Under the pieces are notes generated by a model. That model was not told where the DNA came from. It made no database searches and saw only the letters and a program-made list of their open reading frames with translations. A program made the translations under genes and the position numbers. A stretch of 64,000 nucleotides of DNA from Rhodococcus rhodnii NBRC 100604 (lineage in GTDB: Bacteria; Actinomycetota; Actinomycetes; Mycobacteriales; Mycobacteriaceae): contig NZ_BCXD01000006.1 of assembly GCF_001894925.1 (NCBI RefSeq), positions 1 to 64,000 of the forward strand, in the 5' to 3' direction. Each line of letters starts with the position of its first letter. Within the stretch, counting starts at the first letter, position 1. Positions 31,703 through 41,122 of this stretch are shown piece after piece.

Positions 31703-33081
31703 CGGTCCTCAGCATCGCCCTCGGCGTATTCGTGGTCGCCGTCATCACCGCGTTCACCGGCTACTTCGTGGCCCAGGAGTTCGCGTACATGTCGGTGGAC
31801 CGTTCCCGTCTGCAGGCCCGCGCGGCCGCAGGCGACAGTGGAGCGAAGCGTGCCCTCGGTATCACCCGGCGCACGTCGTTCATGCTGTCGGGCGCCCAGC
31901 TCGGCATCACCGTCACCGGCCTGCTGGTCGGCTACGTCGCCGAACCGCTCATCGGCCAGGCCTTCGGCGAGATACTCGGCGGCGTCGGGGTGCCCGTCGC
32001 GGTCGGCATCGCCATCGGCGCGATCCTCGCGGTCGCGCTGTCGACCGTCATCCAGATGGTCTTCGGCGAGCTGTTCCCGAAGAACCTCGCGATCGCACGG
32101 CCCGAACCGCTCGCGCGGGCACTGGCGCTGTCCACCTCGATCTACCTCAAGCTGTTCGGCTGGCTCATCAGCCTGTTCGACAAGTCGTCGAACCTGCTGC
32201 TGCGCGCCGTCAAGATCGAGCCGGTGCACGACGTCGAGCACTCGGCGACGGCACGCGATCTCGAGCACATCGTCGCCGAGTCGCGTGACGCAGGCGATCT
32301 GCCGCGCGACCTGTCGACGCTGCTCGACCGCGTCATCGACTTCCCCGAGCGCACCGCCGAACACGCGATGGTCTCGCGGTCGCGTGCGGACGTCGTGGAG
32401 GCGAAGGAGCCGATCGACGCGGTGCTCGCGAGGATGGCGACGGGCCACACCCGGTACCCCGTCATCGGAGAATCGGTCGACGACCTCGTCGGAGTCGTGC
32501 ATCTGCACGATCTGCTCGGCGAGAACGTCACCGGGACCGCAGGCGATCACGCCAAGCACGCGATCGTGGTCGCGGAGTCGCAGCCGCTCGCTGACGTGCT
32601 CGACGAGCTGTCGAGTGCGCGCGAGGAGATGGCGCTCGTCGTCGACGAGTACGGCGGCTTCGCCGGCATCGTCACGATCGAGGACATGGCGGAGGAACTG
32701 GTCGGCGAGATCGAGGACGAGCACGACCCCGACGGGGCCCCGGACGTGAGCGGCGACGCCGAGCACGGCTGGACGATGTCGGGCGAACTGCACCTCGACG
32801 AGGTCGAGCGGATGATCGAGCACGATCTGCCCGAGACGGACAACGAGACGATCGCGGGTCTCGTGATCGAGACGCACGGCAGCCTGCCCGACGTGGGCGA
32901 CTCCGTCGAGATCGATCTCGAGCTCGACCCGGGCGATCTCGTCGCCGACGAGGAGCCGCCGCGACGTTTCCTGCGGGCGACGGTCGACGACATCGAGAAG
33001 TACGTTCCGTCGCAGCTCACCGTGACGCTGCACGAGGAGGAGCGCACGAGCGAGAACGCCAAGGAGAACGGTCATGAGTAA
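31699..33081 (+). CDS. CNNM/CorC-type (hemolysin C family) membrane protein 1
   Basis: 460 residues. The N-terminal CNNM membrane domain holds FVAQEFAYMSVDRSRLQARA and LGITVTGLLVGYVAEP, followed by a tandem CBS pair (VLARMATGHTRYPVIGESVDD and LALVVDEYGGFAGIVTIEDM-like) and a CorC-HlyC domain. Family members take part in magnesium/cobalt efflux or homeostasis; the old hemolysin name is misleading. The GTG start overlaps a possible leader peptide, and the 3' end overlaps the next gene by 8 bp. Confidence 0.88.
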   Translation: MTVLSIALGVFVVAVITAFTGYFVAQEFAYMSVDRSRLQARAAAGDSGAKRALGITRRTSFMLSGAQLGITVTGLLVGYVAEPLIGQAFGEILGGVGVPVAVGIAIGAILAVALSTVIQMVFGELFPKNLAIARPEPLARALALSTSIYLKLFGWLISLFDKSSNLLLRAVKIEPVHDVEHSATARDLEHIVAESRDAGDLPRDLSTLLDRVIDFPERTAEHAMVSRSRADVVEAKEPIDAVLARMATGHTRYPVIGESVDDLVGVVHLHDLLGENVTGTAGDHAKHAIVVAESQPLADVLDELSSAREEMALVVDEYGGFAGIVTIEDMAEELVGEIEDEHDPDGAPDVSGDAEHGWTMSGELHLDEVERMIEHDLPETDNETIAGLVIETHGSLPDVGDSVEIDLELDPGDLVADEEPPRRFLRATVDDIEKYVPSQLTVTLHEEERTSENAKENGHE

Positions 33082-34081
33082 TCCCTGGGTCGTCGTTCTC
33101 GTCACCGCGGTCCTCATCGCGTCGAGTGCGTTCTTCGTCGCGATCGAGTTCGCGCTCATCGGCGCGCGCCGTCACCGGCTCGAGGACGCCGCGCCGAACA
33201 GCCGTTCGGCACGCGCCGCCCTGCGCAGCGCGTCGGAGCTGTCGGTGCTGCTCGCGGGCTCTCAGCTCGGCATCACGGTCTGTACGCTCGCGCTCGGCGC
33301 GACGACCAAGCCGGCGGTGCACTACTGGCTGACCCCGATCTTCCAGGACTGGGGCATGCCCTACTGGGTGTCGGACGTGCTGGGCTTCGTTCTGGCGCTG
33401 ATCATCGTGACGTTCCTGCATCTGGTCGTCGGCGAGATGGCGCCGAAGTCGTGGGCGATCGCGCATCCGGAGAAGTCGGCGACGCTGCTTGCGCTGCCGA
33501 TGCGTGGCTTCATGTGGGTCACGCGCCCGCTCATCGTCGTGCTCAACAACATGGCGAACTGGTGCCTGCGGAAGGTGGGTGTCGAGCCGGTCGACCAGAA
33601 GTCGTCGCACTCGGACACCGACACGCTGCGTCACCTCGTCGAGCATTCGGCGACGGTGGGCACGCTCGACGAACGGCACGGCGACTACCTGACCGCCGCG
33701 CTCGAACTCGAGCAGGTGACGGTCCGGGAGATGATGCGGCCCGGCGCCGATCCGAGCAGTGTCCCGGCGTCGGCGGACTGCGACACGATCCGCCGGACCG
33801 CCGATCGCAGTGGTCATCTGCGGCTCGTGGTGCGCGACGACACCGGCATCGTCGGCGTCGTGCACGTGCGTGACGCGCTCGCCGCACCCGAGGGTGCGAC
33901 GGCGGGCGAGCTGATGCGTCCGTCGCTCACGGTGTCGGCGTCCGACCCCGTGTACGCGGCGCTGGGGCGGATGAAGGACACCCGCACGCATCTCGCGGTG
34001 GTCGCGGACGAGGGCAGGGTCGTCGGCGTCGTGACGCTGAGCGACGTCCTCGAGCGACTGCTGCCGATGGCGCGGACGTAG
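33074..34081 (+). CDS. CNNM/CorC-type membrane protein 2
   Basis: 335 residues. A CNNM domain (FFVAIEFALIGARRHRLEDAA, LLAGSQLGITVCTLALGATTKP, VVGEMAPKSWAIAHPEKSA) is followed by a CBS pair but no CorC-HlyC tail, so it is the shorter partner of the upstream gene. Such long-short pairs are common in actinobacteria and probably act together. The gene starts inside the end of its neighbour, on AAGGAGAACG as ribosome-binding site. Confidence 0.88.
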   Translation: MSNPWVVVLVTAVLIASSAFFVAIEFALIGARRHRLEDAAPNSRSARAALRSASELSVLLAGSQLGITVCTLALGATTKPAVHYWLTPIFQDWGMPYWVSDVLGFVLALIIVTFLHLVVGEMAPKSWAIAHPEKSATLLALPMRGFMWVTRPLIVVLNNMANWCLRKVGVEPVDQKSSHSDTDTLRHLVEHSATVGTLDERHGDYLTAALELEQVTVREMMRPGADPSSVPASADCDTIRRTADRSGHLRLVVRDDTGIVGVVHVRDALAAPEGATAGELMRPSLTVSASDPVYAALGRMKDTRTHLAVVADEGRVVGVVTLSDVLERLLPMART

Positions 34082-34098
34082 GGCCGTAGGCGCCTGCG

Positions 34099-34148
34099 CG
34101 CTCGTGCGTGACTTTCCGGTCCCTGGGCCGGTAAGTCACGCACGAGCG
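34099..34148. terminator. long perfect inverted repeat (bidirectional terminator or intergenic repeat)
   Basis: A 16-bp perfect stem (CGCTCGTGCGTGACTT at 34099-34114 with AAGTCACGCACGAGCG at 34133-34148) has an inner CCGG/CCGG stem in the loop. It sits between the convergent CNNM2 and csoR genes. The stem length and exactness are unusual for a plain terminator and suggest a dispersed repeat. Confidence 0.7.
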
Positions 34149-34158
34149 GCTTCGCCGC

Positions 34159-34524
34159 CTACTTGAGCAGACGCGCGATCGCGTCGCTCACCTCTTTGAT
34201 CTTCTCGTCGGCGTCGGGCCCGCCCTTGGCGGCGGCGTCGACGACGCAGTGCGCGATGTGGTCTTCGAGCAGGCCGATCGAGACGGCGTGCAACGCCTTC
34301 GTCATCGCGGACACCTGCGTCAGGATGTCGATGCAGTACTTGTCCTCTTCGACCATCCGTTGCAGGCCACGGGCCTGCCCCTCGATGCGGCGCAACCGCT
34401 TGAGGTAGGCGTCCTTCGAGCTGATGTACCCGTGGTGATGCGGCGTCTCGGTGGCGCCGGAATCGGTGGCGCCGGAATCGGTTGCCTGGGAATCGGTCGT
34501 GGTGTCGAGGTCACCGGCAGTCAT
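34159..34524 (-). CDS. csoR: copper-sensing repressor CsoR
   Basis: 121 residues. The four-helix CsoR fold begins at [45 protein letters not shown] and continues [13 protein letters not shown]. The Cys-His-Cys copper(I) site (Cys in YCIDI, His in KALHAV, Cys in AHCVV) is complete. The N-terminus is a low-complexity extension with three copies of a SGAT-like unit, followed by HHH. It is the last gene of the copZ-copA-csoR operon and overlaps copA by 4 bp. Confidence 0.93.
   Translation of the reverse strand: MTAGDLDTTTDSQATDSGATDSGATETPHHHGYISSKDAYLKRLRRIEGQARGLQRMVEEDKYCIDILTQVSAMTKALHAVSIGLLEDHIAHCVVDAAAKGGPDADEKIKEVSDAIARLLK
34451..34495. repeat. 15-bp tandem repeat in the csoR N-terminal coding region
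   Basis: GTGGCGCCGGAATCG occurs twice in a row (34451-34465 and 34466-34480), followed by a degenerate third copy (GTTGCCTGGGAATCG). It encodes the DSGAT repeats of CsoR. Confidence 0.85.
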
Positions 34525-36782
34525 CGTGTGGTCCTTTCGTCGGTGAGCGAGCGGAAGCGGCGCAGTCGCAGGCTGTTGCTCACGACGAACACCGAGGAGA
34601 ACGCCATCGCGGCGCCGGCGATCATCGGATTGAGCAGCCCGGCCGCCGCGAGCGGCAGTGCCACGACGTTGTAGGCGAAGGCCCAGAACAGGTTTCCCTT
34701 GATCGTCGCGAGGGTACGTCGCGACAGCCGGATCGCGTCGACCGCGACCAGGAGGTCGCCGCGGACGAGCGTGAGGTCGCTCGCCTCGATCGCGACGTCG
34801 GTTCCGGTACCGATCGCGAGCCCGAGATCGCTGCGGGCGAGGGCGGCGGCGTCGTTGACGCCGTCACCGACCATCGCGACGACGTGGCCATCGTCCTGCA
34901 GCCGGGCGACGGTGTCGACCTTCTCGTGCGGGAGCACTCCCGCGACGACGTCGTCGATGCCGACCTGCGCCGCGACGGTGCGGGCCGCGCGTTCGTTGTC
35001 GCCCGTGAGCATCACGGGGCGGAGCCCGAGTTCGCGGAGTTGCGAGATCGCCTGTGCCGAGGTCGGTTTCAGCGTGTCGGCGACGACGAGCAGGCCGCGG
35101 GCGCGGCCGTCCCATCCTGCGGCGACGACGGTGGCGCCGGCGTTCTCGGCCTCGTGTGCGGCGCGGGTGAGGTCGTCGGGGACGGTGAGTCCCGAGTCCG
35201 CGAGCAGCCGGGGACGGCCCACGACGACGGTGGTTCCGGCCACGTCGCCGCGCACACCGAGCCCCGGGACGTTCTCGAATCCTGTGACGACGGGCAGGTT
35301 CTCGGTCGTCGCGGTGACGATCGCGCGGGCGACCGGGTGTTCGGAGGCGTCCTCGACCGCCGCGGCGCGACGCAGGACGTCGTCGGCGTCCTCGCCGTCG
35401 GCGGCGACGACCCGGCTCAGGCTCATGTCGCCGGTCGTGATCGTGCCCGTCTTGTCGAGGACGATCGTGTCGACGGTGCGGGTCGATTCGAGGACCTCGG
35501 GTCCCTTGATGAGGATGCCGAGTTGCGCGCCGCGTCCGGTGCCGACCATGAGCGCCATGGGTGTGGCGAGGCCGAGGGCGCACGGGCACGCGATGATGAG
35601 CACCGCCACCGCCGCAGTGAAGGCTGCCTGCACGGAACCGCCCGTGCCGAGCCAGAAGCCGAGGGTGCCCGCGGCGAGGACGATGACGATCGGCACGAAG
35701 ACGCCCGAGATCCGGTCCGCGAGGCGCTGCACGCGGGCCTTGCCGGTCTGCGCCTGCTCGACGAGGAGCGCCATCTGTGCGAGCTGCGTGTCCGAGCCGA
35801 CGCGGTCGGCCCGCACCCGGATGCGGCCGCCGGAGACGACGGTCGCGCCGATGACGCGGTCGCCCGGGGCCACCTCGACGGGTACCGATTCGCCGGTGAC
35901 CATCGACGCGTCGACGGCGGAGTGCCCGTCGACGACGACGCCGTCGGTCGCGATCTTCTCCCCCGGCCGGACGACGAACTCGTCGCCGACGGCGAGATCG
36001 TCGATCGGGATGCGCATCTCGCGGCCGTCCCGGACGATCGCGACGTCTTTAGCGCCGAGTTCGAGCAGTGCGCGCAGCGCGGCTCCCGCGCGGCGCTTCG
36101 ACCTCGCCTCGAACCATCTGCCCGCGAGGATGAACGTCGTGACGCCCGCGGCGGCTTCGAGGTAGATGTTGGCCGAGCCGTCCATCCGGGCGATCGTGAA
36201 CTCGAACGGGTGCGTCATGCCCGGGACGCCGGCGGTGCCCCAGAACAGCGCGTAGATCGACCACGTGAACGCGGCGAGCGTGCCGACGGACACGAGGGTG
36301 TCCATCGTCGCGGAGCCCTGCCGCAGGTTGAGCCAGGCTGCGCGGTGGAACGGCAGTCCGCCCCACACGACGACGGGCGCGGCGAGGGTGAGCGAGAGCC
36401 ACTGCCAGTACGTGAACTGCAGTGCCGGGATCATCGCCATCGCGACGACGGGGACCGACAGCACGGCGGAGACGACGAAGCGCGTCCGGAGTGCCGTGAC
36501 GGCGTCGGGTTCGGCGGCGACCTCGTTCTCGCCGGTGGGCGGCGCGGGTTCGGTCGCCGAGTAGCCGGCGCCGCGGACGGTGTCGAGGAGGCGGTCGACG
36601 GTGACGTCACCGTCGACGTCGACGTGTGCCTTCTCGGTCGCGTAGTTGACGGACGCCGTGACGCCGTCGAGCTTGTTGAGTTTGCGTTCGATGCGATTCG
36701 CGCAGGACGCGCACGTCATACCCTGGATGTCGAGTTCGACGACGTGCGTCGTCGACGATCGGGTCGTGCTGGACGTGGTCAT
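34521..36782 (-). CDS. copA: copper-translocating P1B-type ATPase
   Basis: 753 residues. An N-terminal HMA domain has the [14 protein letters not shown] motif (about residues 20-34). The membrane part has the CPC motif [12 protein letters not shown]. The phosphorylation site is DKTGTITTG and the hinge is [17 protein letters not shown] and HP motifs ([19 protein letters not shown]) are intact. It exports Cu(I) from the cytosol. It overlaps the small upstream gene and csoR by 4 bp each. Confidence 0.95.
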   Translation of the reverse strand: MTTSSTTRSSTTHVVELDIQGMTCASCANRIERKLNKLDGVTASVNYATEKAHVDVDGDVTVDRLLDTVRGAGYSATEPAPPTGENEVAAEPDAVTALRTRFVVSAVLSVPVVAMAMIPALQFTYWQWLSLTLAAPVVVWGGLPFHRAAWLNLRQGSATMDTLVSVGTLAAFTWSIYALFWGTAGVPGMTHPFEFTIARMDGSANIYLEAAAGVTTFILAGRWFEARSKRRAGAALRALLELGAKDVAIVRDGREMRIPIDDLAVGDEFVVRPGEKIATDGVVVDGHSAVDASMVTGESVPVEVAPGDRVIGATVVSGGRIRVRADRVGSDTQLAQMALLVEQAQTGKARVQRLADRISGVFVPIVIVLAAGTLGFWLGTGGSVQAAFTAAVAVLIIACPCALGLATPMALMVGTGRGAQLGILIKGPEVLESTRTVDTIVLDKTGTITTGDMSLSRVVAADGEDADDVLRRAAAVEDASEHPVARAIVTATTENLPVVTGFENVPGLGVRGDVAGTTVVVGRPRLLADSGLTVPDDLTRAAHEAENAGATVVAAGWDGRARGLLVVADTLKPTSAQAISQLRELGLRPVMLTGDNERAARTVAAQVGIDDVVAGVLPHEKVDTVARLQDDGHVVAMVGDGVNDAAALARSDLGLAIGTGTDVAIEASDLTLVRGDLLVAVDAIRLSRRTLATIKGNLFWAFAYNVVALPLAAAGLLNPMIAGAAMAFSSVFVVSNSLRLRRFRSLTDERTTR

Positions 36783-36967
36783 GGGTGCTCACCGGTGTGT
36801 TGCGGGTGGGTGGTGGTCTCCGTCGTCGCGGGGTGCCCGGTGCCGTGCTCGGGTTCGCCGCCGACGGGGCCGGACGCCGAGCCGATCGCGTACGTCACGG
36901 CGAACACGACGGCGAGGACGACCGCGAACAGTGCGATTGTGGTCGCAGGCGACAGGTCGCGGCGCAT
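36779..36967 (-). CDS. small His-rich single-pass membrane protein, 62 residues
   Basis: The sequence begins [10 protein letters not shown], has one membrane helix ([20 protein letters not shown]) and ends with a His/Thr-rich tail ([17 protein letters not shown]) outside the membrane. GGAG precedes the ATG by 5-6 nt. It is wedged between copZ (2-nt gap) and copA (4-bp overlap), so it belongs to the copper operon and may pass copper to or from CopA. I know no named family. Confidence 0.75.
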   Translation of the reverse strand: MRRDLSPATTIALFAVVLAVVFAVTYAIGSASGPVGGEPEHGTGHPATTETTTHPQHTGEHP

Positions 36968-36969
36968 GG

Positions 36970-37182
36970 TCACTCCGCCAGTGCGTAACCGGCTTCGTCG
37001 ACGGCGGCCGCGATCTCGGCGAGGGGCACCTCGCGGTCTGCGGCGACGACGACGGCGCCGGTGTCGAGGTCGACGTCCACGCCGGTGACGCCGGTGAGTT
37101 CCTCGATCTCTTCGCGGACGGACGCGACGCAGTGCTGGCACGTCATGCCGACGACGGTGACGCGGGTCTCGTTGCTGGGCAT
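36970..37182 (-). CDS. copZ: copper chaperone CopZ (HMA domain)
   Basis: 70 residues forming one heavy-metal-associated domain with the VVGMTCQHCVASV motif. It binds Cu(I) and hands it to CopA. AAGGA lies 8 nt before the ATG at 37182. It is the first gene of the operon, directly behind the CsoR operator. Confidence 0.93.
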   Translation of the reverse strand: MPSNETRVTVVGMTCQHCVASVREEIEELTGVTGVDVDLDTGAVVVAADREVPLAEIAAAVDEAGYALAE

Positions 37183-37222
37183 GGTGGATTCCTTTCCCGG
37201 CGCGGTGGACGCCGTGCGATCC

Positions 37223-37250
37223 ACTATACCCCCCAGGAGTATGTTGTCGA
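37223..37250 (-). promoter_or_regulatory. CsoR-controlled promoter of the copper operon
   Basis: On the minus strand TCGACA (37250-37245), a 16-bp spacer and TATAGT (37228-37223) form the promoter. The spacer and -10 overlap ATACTCCTGGGGGGTAT (37242-37226), a G-tract palindrome of the kind bound by CsoR. Confidence 0.7.
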
Positions 37251-37270
37251 GGTCGGCGCCCCGGCGGCCG

Positions 37271-37975
37271 TCACCCGATGAGGTACTGCCCGCCGGTCAC
37301 GACGTACGCGATGGCATCCGCGAGCAGGACGAGCCCCGCGAGGCCGAGGACCAGCGTCAGCACACGCGAGGCGCCGTCGCCGAAGCGCGTCCGCATCCGG
37401 TTGATCCACGCGATCGCCCGCTCGTGCCTGCCGAACGCGACCGCGATCGCGATTCCCACGAGCGGCAGCTGCGAGAGCACCGACCACACGATGTGCGCCG
37501 CGACGAGCAGCCACAGCGGCTCGCGACCCGCGACGACGACGACGCCGAGGAACGTCGGATCGACGAGCACACTCGCGCTGAGCAGGGCCGCGGCCGTGGC
37601 GAGCGCACCCGCGCTCACGGCGCCGCTGCGCGTGACCTTCGCCGCGCGGTCGCGGCTCCGGCGCGGCGGGCGGGTGTGCCGCACGACCGCCCACCACAGC
37701 AGTACGCCGCCGAGCGTCGCCTCGGCGACGGCCCACCACGGCGACGTCCAGTCGATCCCGGAGAGGTCGACGTTCTCGATGCTCGCGCCGACCAGGAGCG
37801 ACGCCGCGATGCCGATCGCCGCCGGGACGGCCAGCGCGACGACGGTGAACGCGCCGATCGCGCGTCTGCTCGCGCCCGCGGTGAGTGCCGCGATCGCGAG
37901 GATCGCGCCGAACGGATCGACTCCGGCGAGCGCGAGCGCGAGGATCGTGAGCGCGAAACCGGCCACGCGAACCAC
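37271..37975 (-). CDS. polytopic membrane protein (GAP/Sap-like)
   Basis: 234 residues with about six hydrophobic segments and a central basic loop (RHTRPPRRSRDRAAKVTRSG). The layout and the pattern VDPFGAILAIAALTAGASRRAIGAF recall the actinobacterial GAP/Sap family, which is distantly LysE-like and linked to export of surface glycolipids in mycobacteria. The match is by pattern only. The start is a GTG at 37975 or 37966. Confidence 0.6.
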   Translation of the reverse strand: MVRVAGFALTILALALAGVDPFGAILAIAALTAGASRRAIGAFTVVALAVPAAIGIAASLLVGASIENVDLSGIDWTSPWWAVAEATLGGVLLWWAVVRHTRPPRRSRDRAAKVTRSGAVSAGALATAAALLSASVLVDPTFLGVVVVAGREPLWLLVAAHIVWSVLSQLPLVGIAIAVAFGRHERAIAWINRMRTRFGDGASRVLTLVLGLAGLVLLADAIAYVVTGGQYLIG

Positions 37976-38052
37976 TGTGACACGTGGCGCGAAGCGGGCC
38001 GTGTCGAACTCCCGAACGCGCGATCGCGGCCGATCGCGCGGACAATGACGTC

Positions 38053-39390
38053 ATGGCCGATCGTGGATTCACCGACACCCAGCTCGCGGCGCGTGCCGCG
38101 TATCTTCTGCGTGGCAACGACCTCGGCACGATGACCAGCGCGGCCCCCAAGCTGTATCCGCACATGTGGAGCTGGGATGCGGCCTTCGTCGCCGTCGGGC
38201 TCGCGCCGCTGAGCGTCGAGCGCGCCGTCGTCGAACTCGACACGCTGCTGTCGGCGCAGTGGAAGAACGGGATGATCCCGCACATCGTGTTCGCGAACGG
38301 GGTCGACGGCTATTTTCCGGGCCCGGCGCGCTGGGAGACCGCGACGCTTGCAGCGCACGCGCCCGCGCACACCCAGACGTCCGGCATCACGCAGCCGCCC
38401 GTCCACGCGATCGCGGTGCAGCGGATCCTCGATCACTCGCGCCGTCACGCCCGGACGACGCGGGCCGTCGCGGAGGAGTTCCTCGATCGCCGCTGGCCGG
38501 ATCTCGTGCGCTGGCACCGTTGGCTCGCCGCGGCCCGCGACGTCTCCGGCAACGGACGCATCGCCCTGTTCCACGGCTGGGAGTCGGGCATGGACAACTC
38601 GCCCCGCTGGGATCACCCGTACGAGAACGTGCTGGCCGGCGAGTTGCCGCCGTACCTGCGTGAGGACGTCACGATCGTCACCGACGCGTCGCAACGGCCG
38701 TCGGACGGCGAGTACGACCGCTATCTCTGGCTGCTCGAGGAGATGAAGTCGGTGCACTACGACGACGACGCCCTCGCGACGGCGATGAGCTTCGCCGTCG
38801 AGGACGTCTTCGTCACCGCGGTCTTCGCGACGGCGTGCTCGGTGCTCGCGACGATCGGCGAAGAGCATTCGATGCCGAAGTCGGACGTGCGCGAGCTGTT
38901 CGGGTGGGCCGAGCACTTCCGCAAGGGTGTCGTCGCGACGACGGATCCGCGCACGGGCGCGGCGAAGGACTTCGACCTGCGCAGCGGCCGGTGGATCGCG
39001 ACCGAGACGCTCGCGATGTTCGCGCCGCTGCTGTGCGGCGGGCTCGATCGCGACGTCGAGCGCGCGTTGCTGCGGACGTTCGAGGGCCCGAAGTTCTGCG
39101 GTCATCCGGATCTGCGGTACTCCGTCCCGCCGTCGACGTCGCCGGTCTCGCGGGACTTCCGGGCACGTGAGTACTGGCGCGGGCCGGTATGGCCCGTCAT
39201 GACGTGGCTGTTCTCGTGGGCGTTCGCGCGGCGCGGCTGGGCCGAGCGTTCGGCGATGCTGCGCGCCGAGGGCCTGCGGCAGGCCAGCGACGGCAGCTTC
39301 GCCGAGTACTACGAGACGTTCACGGGCGAGCCGCTCGGCTCGATGCAGCAGTCGTGGACAGCGGCGTCCGTGCTCGACTGGCTGGGCTGA
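38053..39390 (+). CDS. glucosylglycerate hydrolase-like GH63 enzyme
   Basis: 445 residues, the length of mycobacterial glucosylglycerate hydrolase (446). The (alpha/alpha)6 barrel shows PHMWSWDAAFVAVGLA, WESGMDNSPRWDHPYEN with the likely catalytic Asp near 182, and FAEYYETFTGEPLGS with the catalytic Glu near the C-terminus. The enzyme releases glucose and glycerate from glucosylglycerate, a compatible solute built up under nitrogen limitation. A GACAAT hexamer lies 6 nt before the ATG. Mannosylglycerate is an alternative substrate. Confidence 0.82.
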   Translation: MADRGFTDTQLAARAAYLLRGNDLGTMTSAAPKLYPHMWSWDAAFVAVGLAPLSVERAVVELDTLLSAQWKNGMIPHIVFANGVDGYFPGPARWETATLAAHAPAHTQTSGITQPPVHAIAVQRILDHSRRHARTTRAVAEEFLDRRWPDLVRWHRWLAAARDVSGNGRIALFHGWESGMDNSPRWDHPYENVLAGELPPYLREDVTIVTDASQRPSDGEYDRYLWLLEEMKSVHYDDDALATAMSFAVEDVFVTAVFATACSVLATIGEEHSMPKSDVRELFGWAEHFRKGVVATTDPRTGAAKDFDLRSGRWIATETLAMFAPLLCGGLDRDVERALLRTFEGPKFCGHPDLRYSVPPSTSPVSRDFRAREYWRGPVWPVMTWLFSWAFARRGWAERSAMLRAEGLRQASDGSFAEYYETFTGEPLGSMQQSWTAASVLDWLG

Positions 39391-39415
39391 CTCGACCTGC
39401 TGGGCTGACTCGACC
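39381..39415. repeat. 17-bp direct repeat at the end of the GH63 gene
   Basis: GCTGGGCTGACTCGACC occurs at 39381-39397 and again at 39399-39415. The first copy contains the stop codon. It looks like a short tandem duplication. Confidence 0.8.
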
Positions 39416-39431
39416 GGCTACGACGAGCCGG
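39414..39431. terminator. stem-loop between convergent genes
   Basis: CCGGCT-ACGACG-AGCCGG forms a perfect 6-bp stem with a 6-nt loop, placed between the GH63 gene and the convergent secreted-protein gene. There is no U-tract. Confidence 0.5.
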
Positions 39432-39432
39432 C

Positions 39433-41070
39433 TCAGCGCACGACGACGCCGTGCGCCGTGGCGTCGAGCGTGATCGCGACGATCGGCTGCCCGAACATCC
39501 ATTCGTGCCGGAATCGTTCCGCAGCGGGGTCCGCTGCGTCGTCGGTGAGTTCGATCGCGCCGACGAGGTGACGGGGATCGTCGTCGAGCCCGGGTGCGCG
39601 CGGTGACAGCCGCATCCCGTCGGCGGTGTGCAGCAGGACGGGGATCCGGGTCCCGTCCCCCGCCACGACGGTGGCCGGGCGCGTCGTCGCGGCGGGATCG
39701 AAGTGCTCCACCTCGATGCGGTACTCGGACGGGCGTGCGTCGAGCCCGACGGCGTCGAGCATCCCGGGGTCGACGAGCGAGTACGGGAACGACAGGTCGT
39801 TGATCAGTCGCCCGTCGACGGCTCCGTCGCGCAGTGGCAGTGTGCCGGACAGGTTCCACGGTGCGAGCGGGGCGAGTGTGTCGCCCGAGCGGTCGTGCGG
39901 CGAGTTGTCCACCGGGGAGCCGAGTTTCGGGGCGTCCGTCGGGGTGAACTGCCATGCCGGGTCGTCGAGCATCTTGTGCCAGTATCCGGTCCGCCCCTCT
40001 CGGTGGCCCTCGACCCGCAGCTCGCGCATTCCCGGGCCGACACCGGTCGAGTGAACGCTGAGGGCAGAAGTGATCTCGCCGTGAATCTTCGGCTGATGTA
40101 CCCAGTCGGGCGCGGGCAGCTCGATCGCGGCGTAGCGGCGGTCGAGGGTCTCGCTCACGATGTCGGGTGCGGTGGGCCTGCCGTCCTGCGACTCCCAGCT
40201 GTACCGGAAGAACACCGAGTCGGAGCCGGACGAGTCGTAGTCGAAGTGCCGGGTGTACATGTCGCCGTACTCGTTCATCACGAACGTCGTCGACCCCGCC
40301 GCCGAGAGGGACGACGACCGGAACCGGCCGCCGAGCGGTCCGCCGATCTCGGTGCTGTCGTCGTTCGGCAGCCACGGGTCGGCGTACGTGATGCGGCTGC
40401 CGTCGCCGGTCAGCGCGGGAAGCATCGTCATCTTGGCCAGGCCGACGTAGTGGATCCGGCCGGCGACGTCGGTGTACGTCCGGTTGTCGAACGGCGAGGA
40501 CACGCTCAGCGACCACGCGCCGGGCGCGCCGTTCGGGATGGTGCGCCCGGAGTCGAACCAGAACGGCGAACCGAATGCGGACGTCCAGTTCCAGGTGATC
40601 GGTGTCTGCGAGGCCTGGTCCATCGTGTAGATCCAGCCGTCACGGTCGATCGCGACGAGTTCGTCGTCGTCGGCCGAGATGCCGGTCAGGGTCCCGCGCA
40701 GACACTCGGGCATCGGCACGTAACGCCACGGGAACGTGCTGGGCACGCCGTCCGCCCGGGGGCGGGCCAGCAGGTCCGGGCCGACGAGCGCGAACTCCCA
40801 GAATCGGTTGTACGACGTCGTCTGGGTACGCAGGTCGATGCGTGGTGGTGGCCTCTCGGCACCCTGGTACTCGGGAAGCAGATCGAATCCCGCGAGTCCT
40901 CCGGCCGACGGAAGCCCGGGCGGGAGCTGCGCGGTCCCGAACGGGATGCACGCGGCCGGCCCCGGCTGGGCGCCGGCCACGGCCGGTGATCCGGCGAGGA
41001 CGAACGCCGCGACGGCGACACCCGCCAGAAGGCGTTGGGCGAGAATCGAATCACGGCCACCGGCTCCCAT
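39433..41070 (-). CDS. secreted hypothetical protein, 545 residues
   Basis: A clear signal peptide (LAGVAVAAFVLAGSPAVAGAQ) is followed by a long mature domain with regular beta-strand segments such as ELVAIDRDGWIYTMDQ, RIHYVGLAKMTMLPAL and FVMNEYGDMYTRHFDYDSSG. This suggests a beta-propeller-like surface protein. No family is recognised. A TACGGT box lies 6 nt before the ATG, so the transcript is probably leaderless. Confidence 0.75.
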   Translation of the reverse strand: MGAGGRDSILAQRLLAGVAVAAFVLAGSPAVAGAQPGPAACIPFGTAQLPPGLPSAGGLAGFDLLPEYQGAERPPPRIDLRTQTTSYNRFWEFALVGPDLLARPRADGVPSTFPWRYVPMPECLRGTLTGISADDDELVAIDRDGWIYTMDQASQTPITWNWTSAFGSPFWFDSGRTIPNGAPGAWSLSVSSPFDNRTYTDVAGRIHYVGLAKMTMLPALTGDGSRITYADPWLPNDDSTEIGGPLGGRFRSSSLSAAGSTTFVMNEYGDMYTRHFDYDSSGSDSVFFRYSWESQDGRPTAPDIVSETLDRRYAAIELPAPDWVHQPKIHGEITSALSVHSTGVGPGMRELRVEGHREGRTGYWHKMLDDPAWQFTPTDAPKLGSPVDNSPHDRSGDTLAPLAPWNLSGTLPLRDGAVDGRLINDLSFPYSLVDPGMLDAVGLDARPSEYRIEVEHFDPAATTRPATVVAGDGTRIPVLLHTADGMRLSPRAPGLDDDPRHLVGAIELTDDAADPAAERFRHEWMFGQPIVAITLDATAHGVVVR

Positions 41071-41082
41071 GATCGGACCGTA
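41071..41082 (-). promoter_or_regulatory. leaderless-type -10 box of the secreted-protein gene
   Basis: On the minus strand TACGGT (41082-41077) precedes the ATG at 41070 by 6 nt. Confidence 0.45.
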
Positions 41083-41122
41083 ACACCGTCCGCGTCCTGA
41101 ATCGGGCAGGTCGGACTGTGAG

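Noticed and set aside
34482-37088. A plus-strand open frame of 868 codons opposite csoR and copA
   Set aside because: Antisense to well-supported genes with perfect motifs; the translated product has no recognisable domain.
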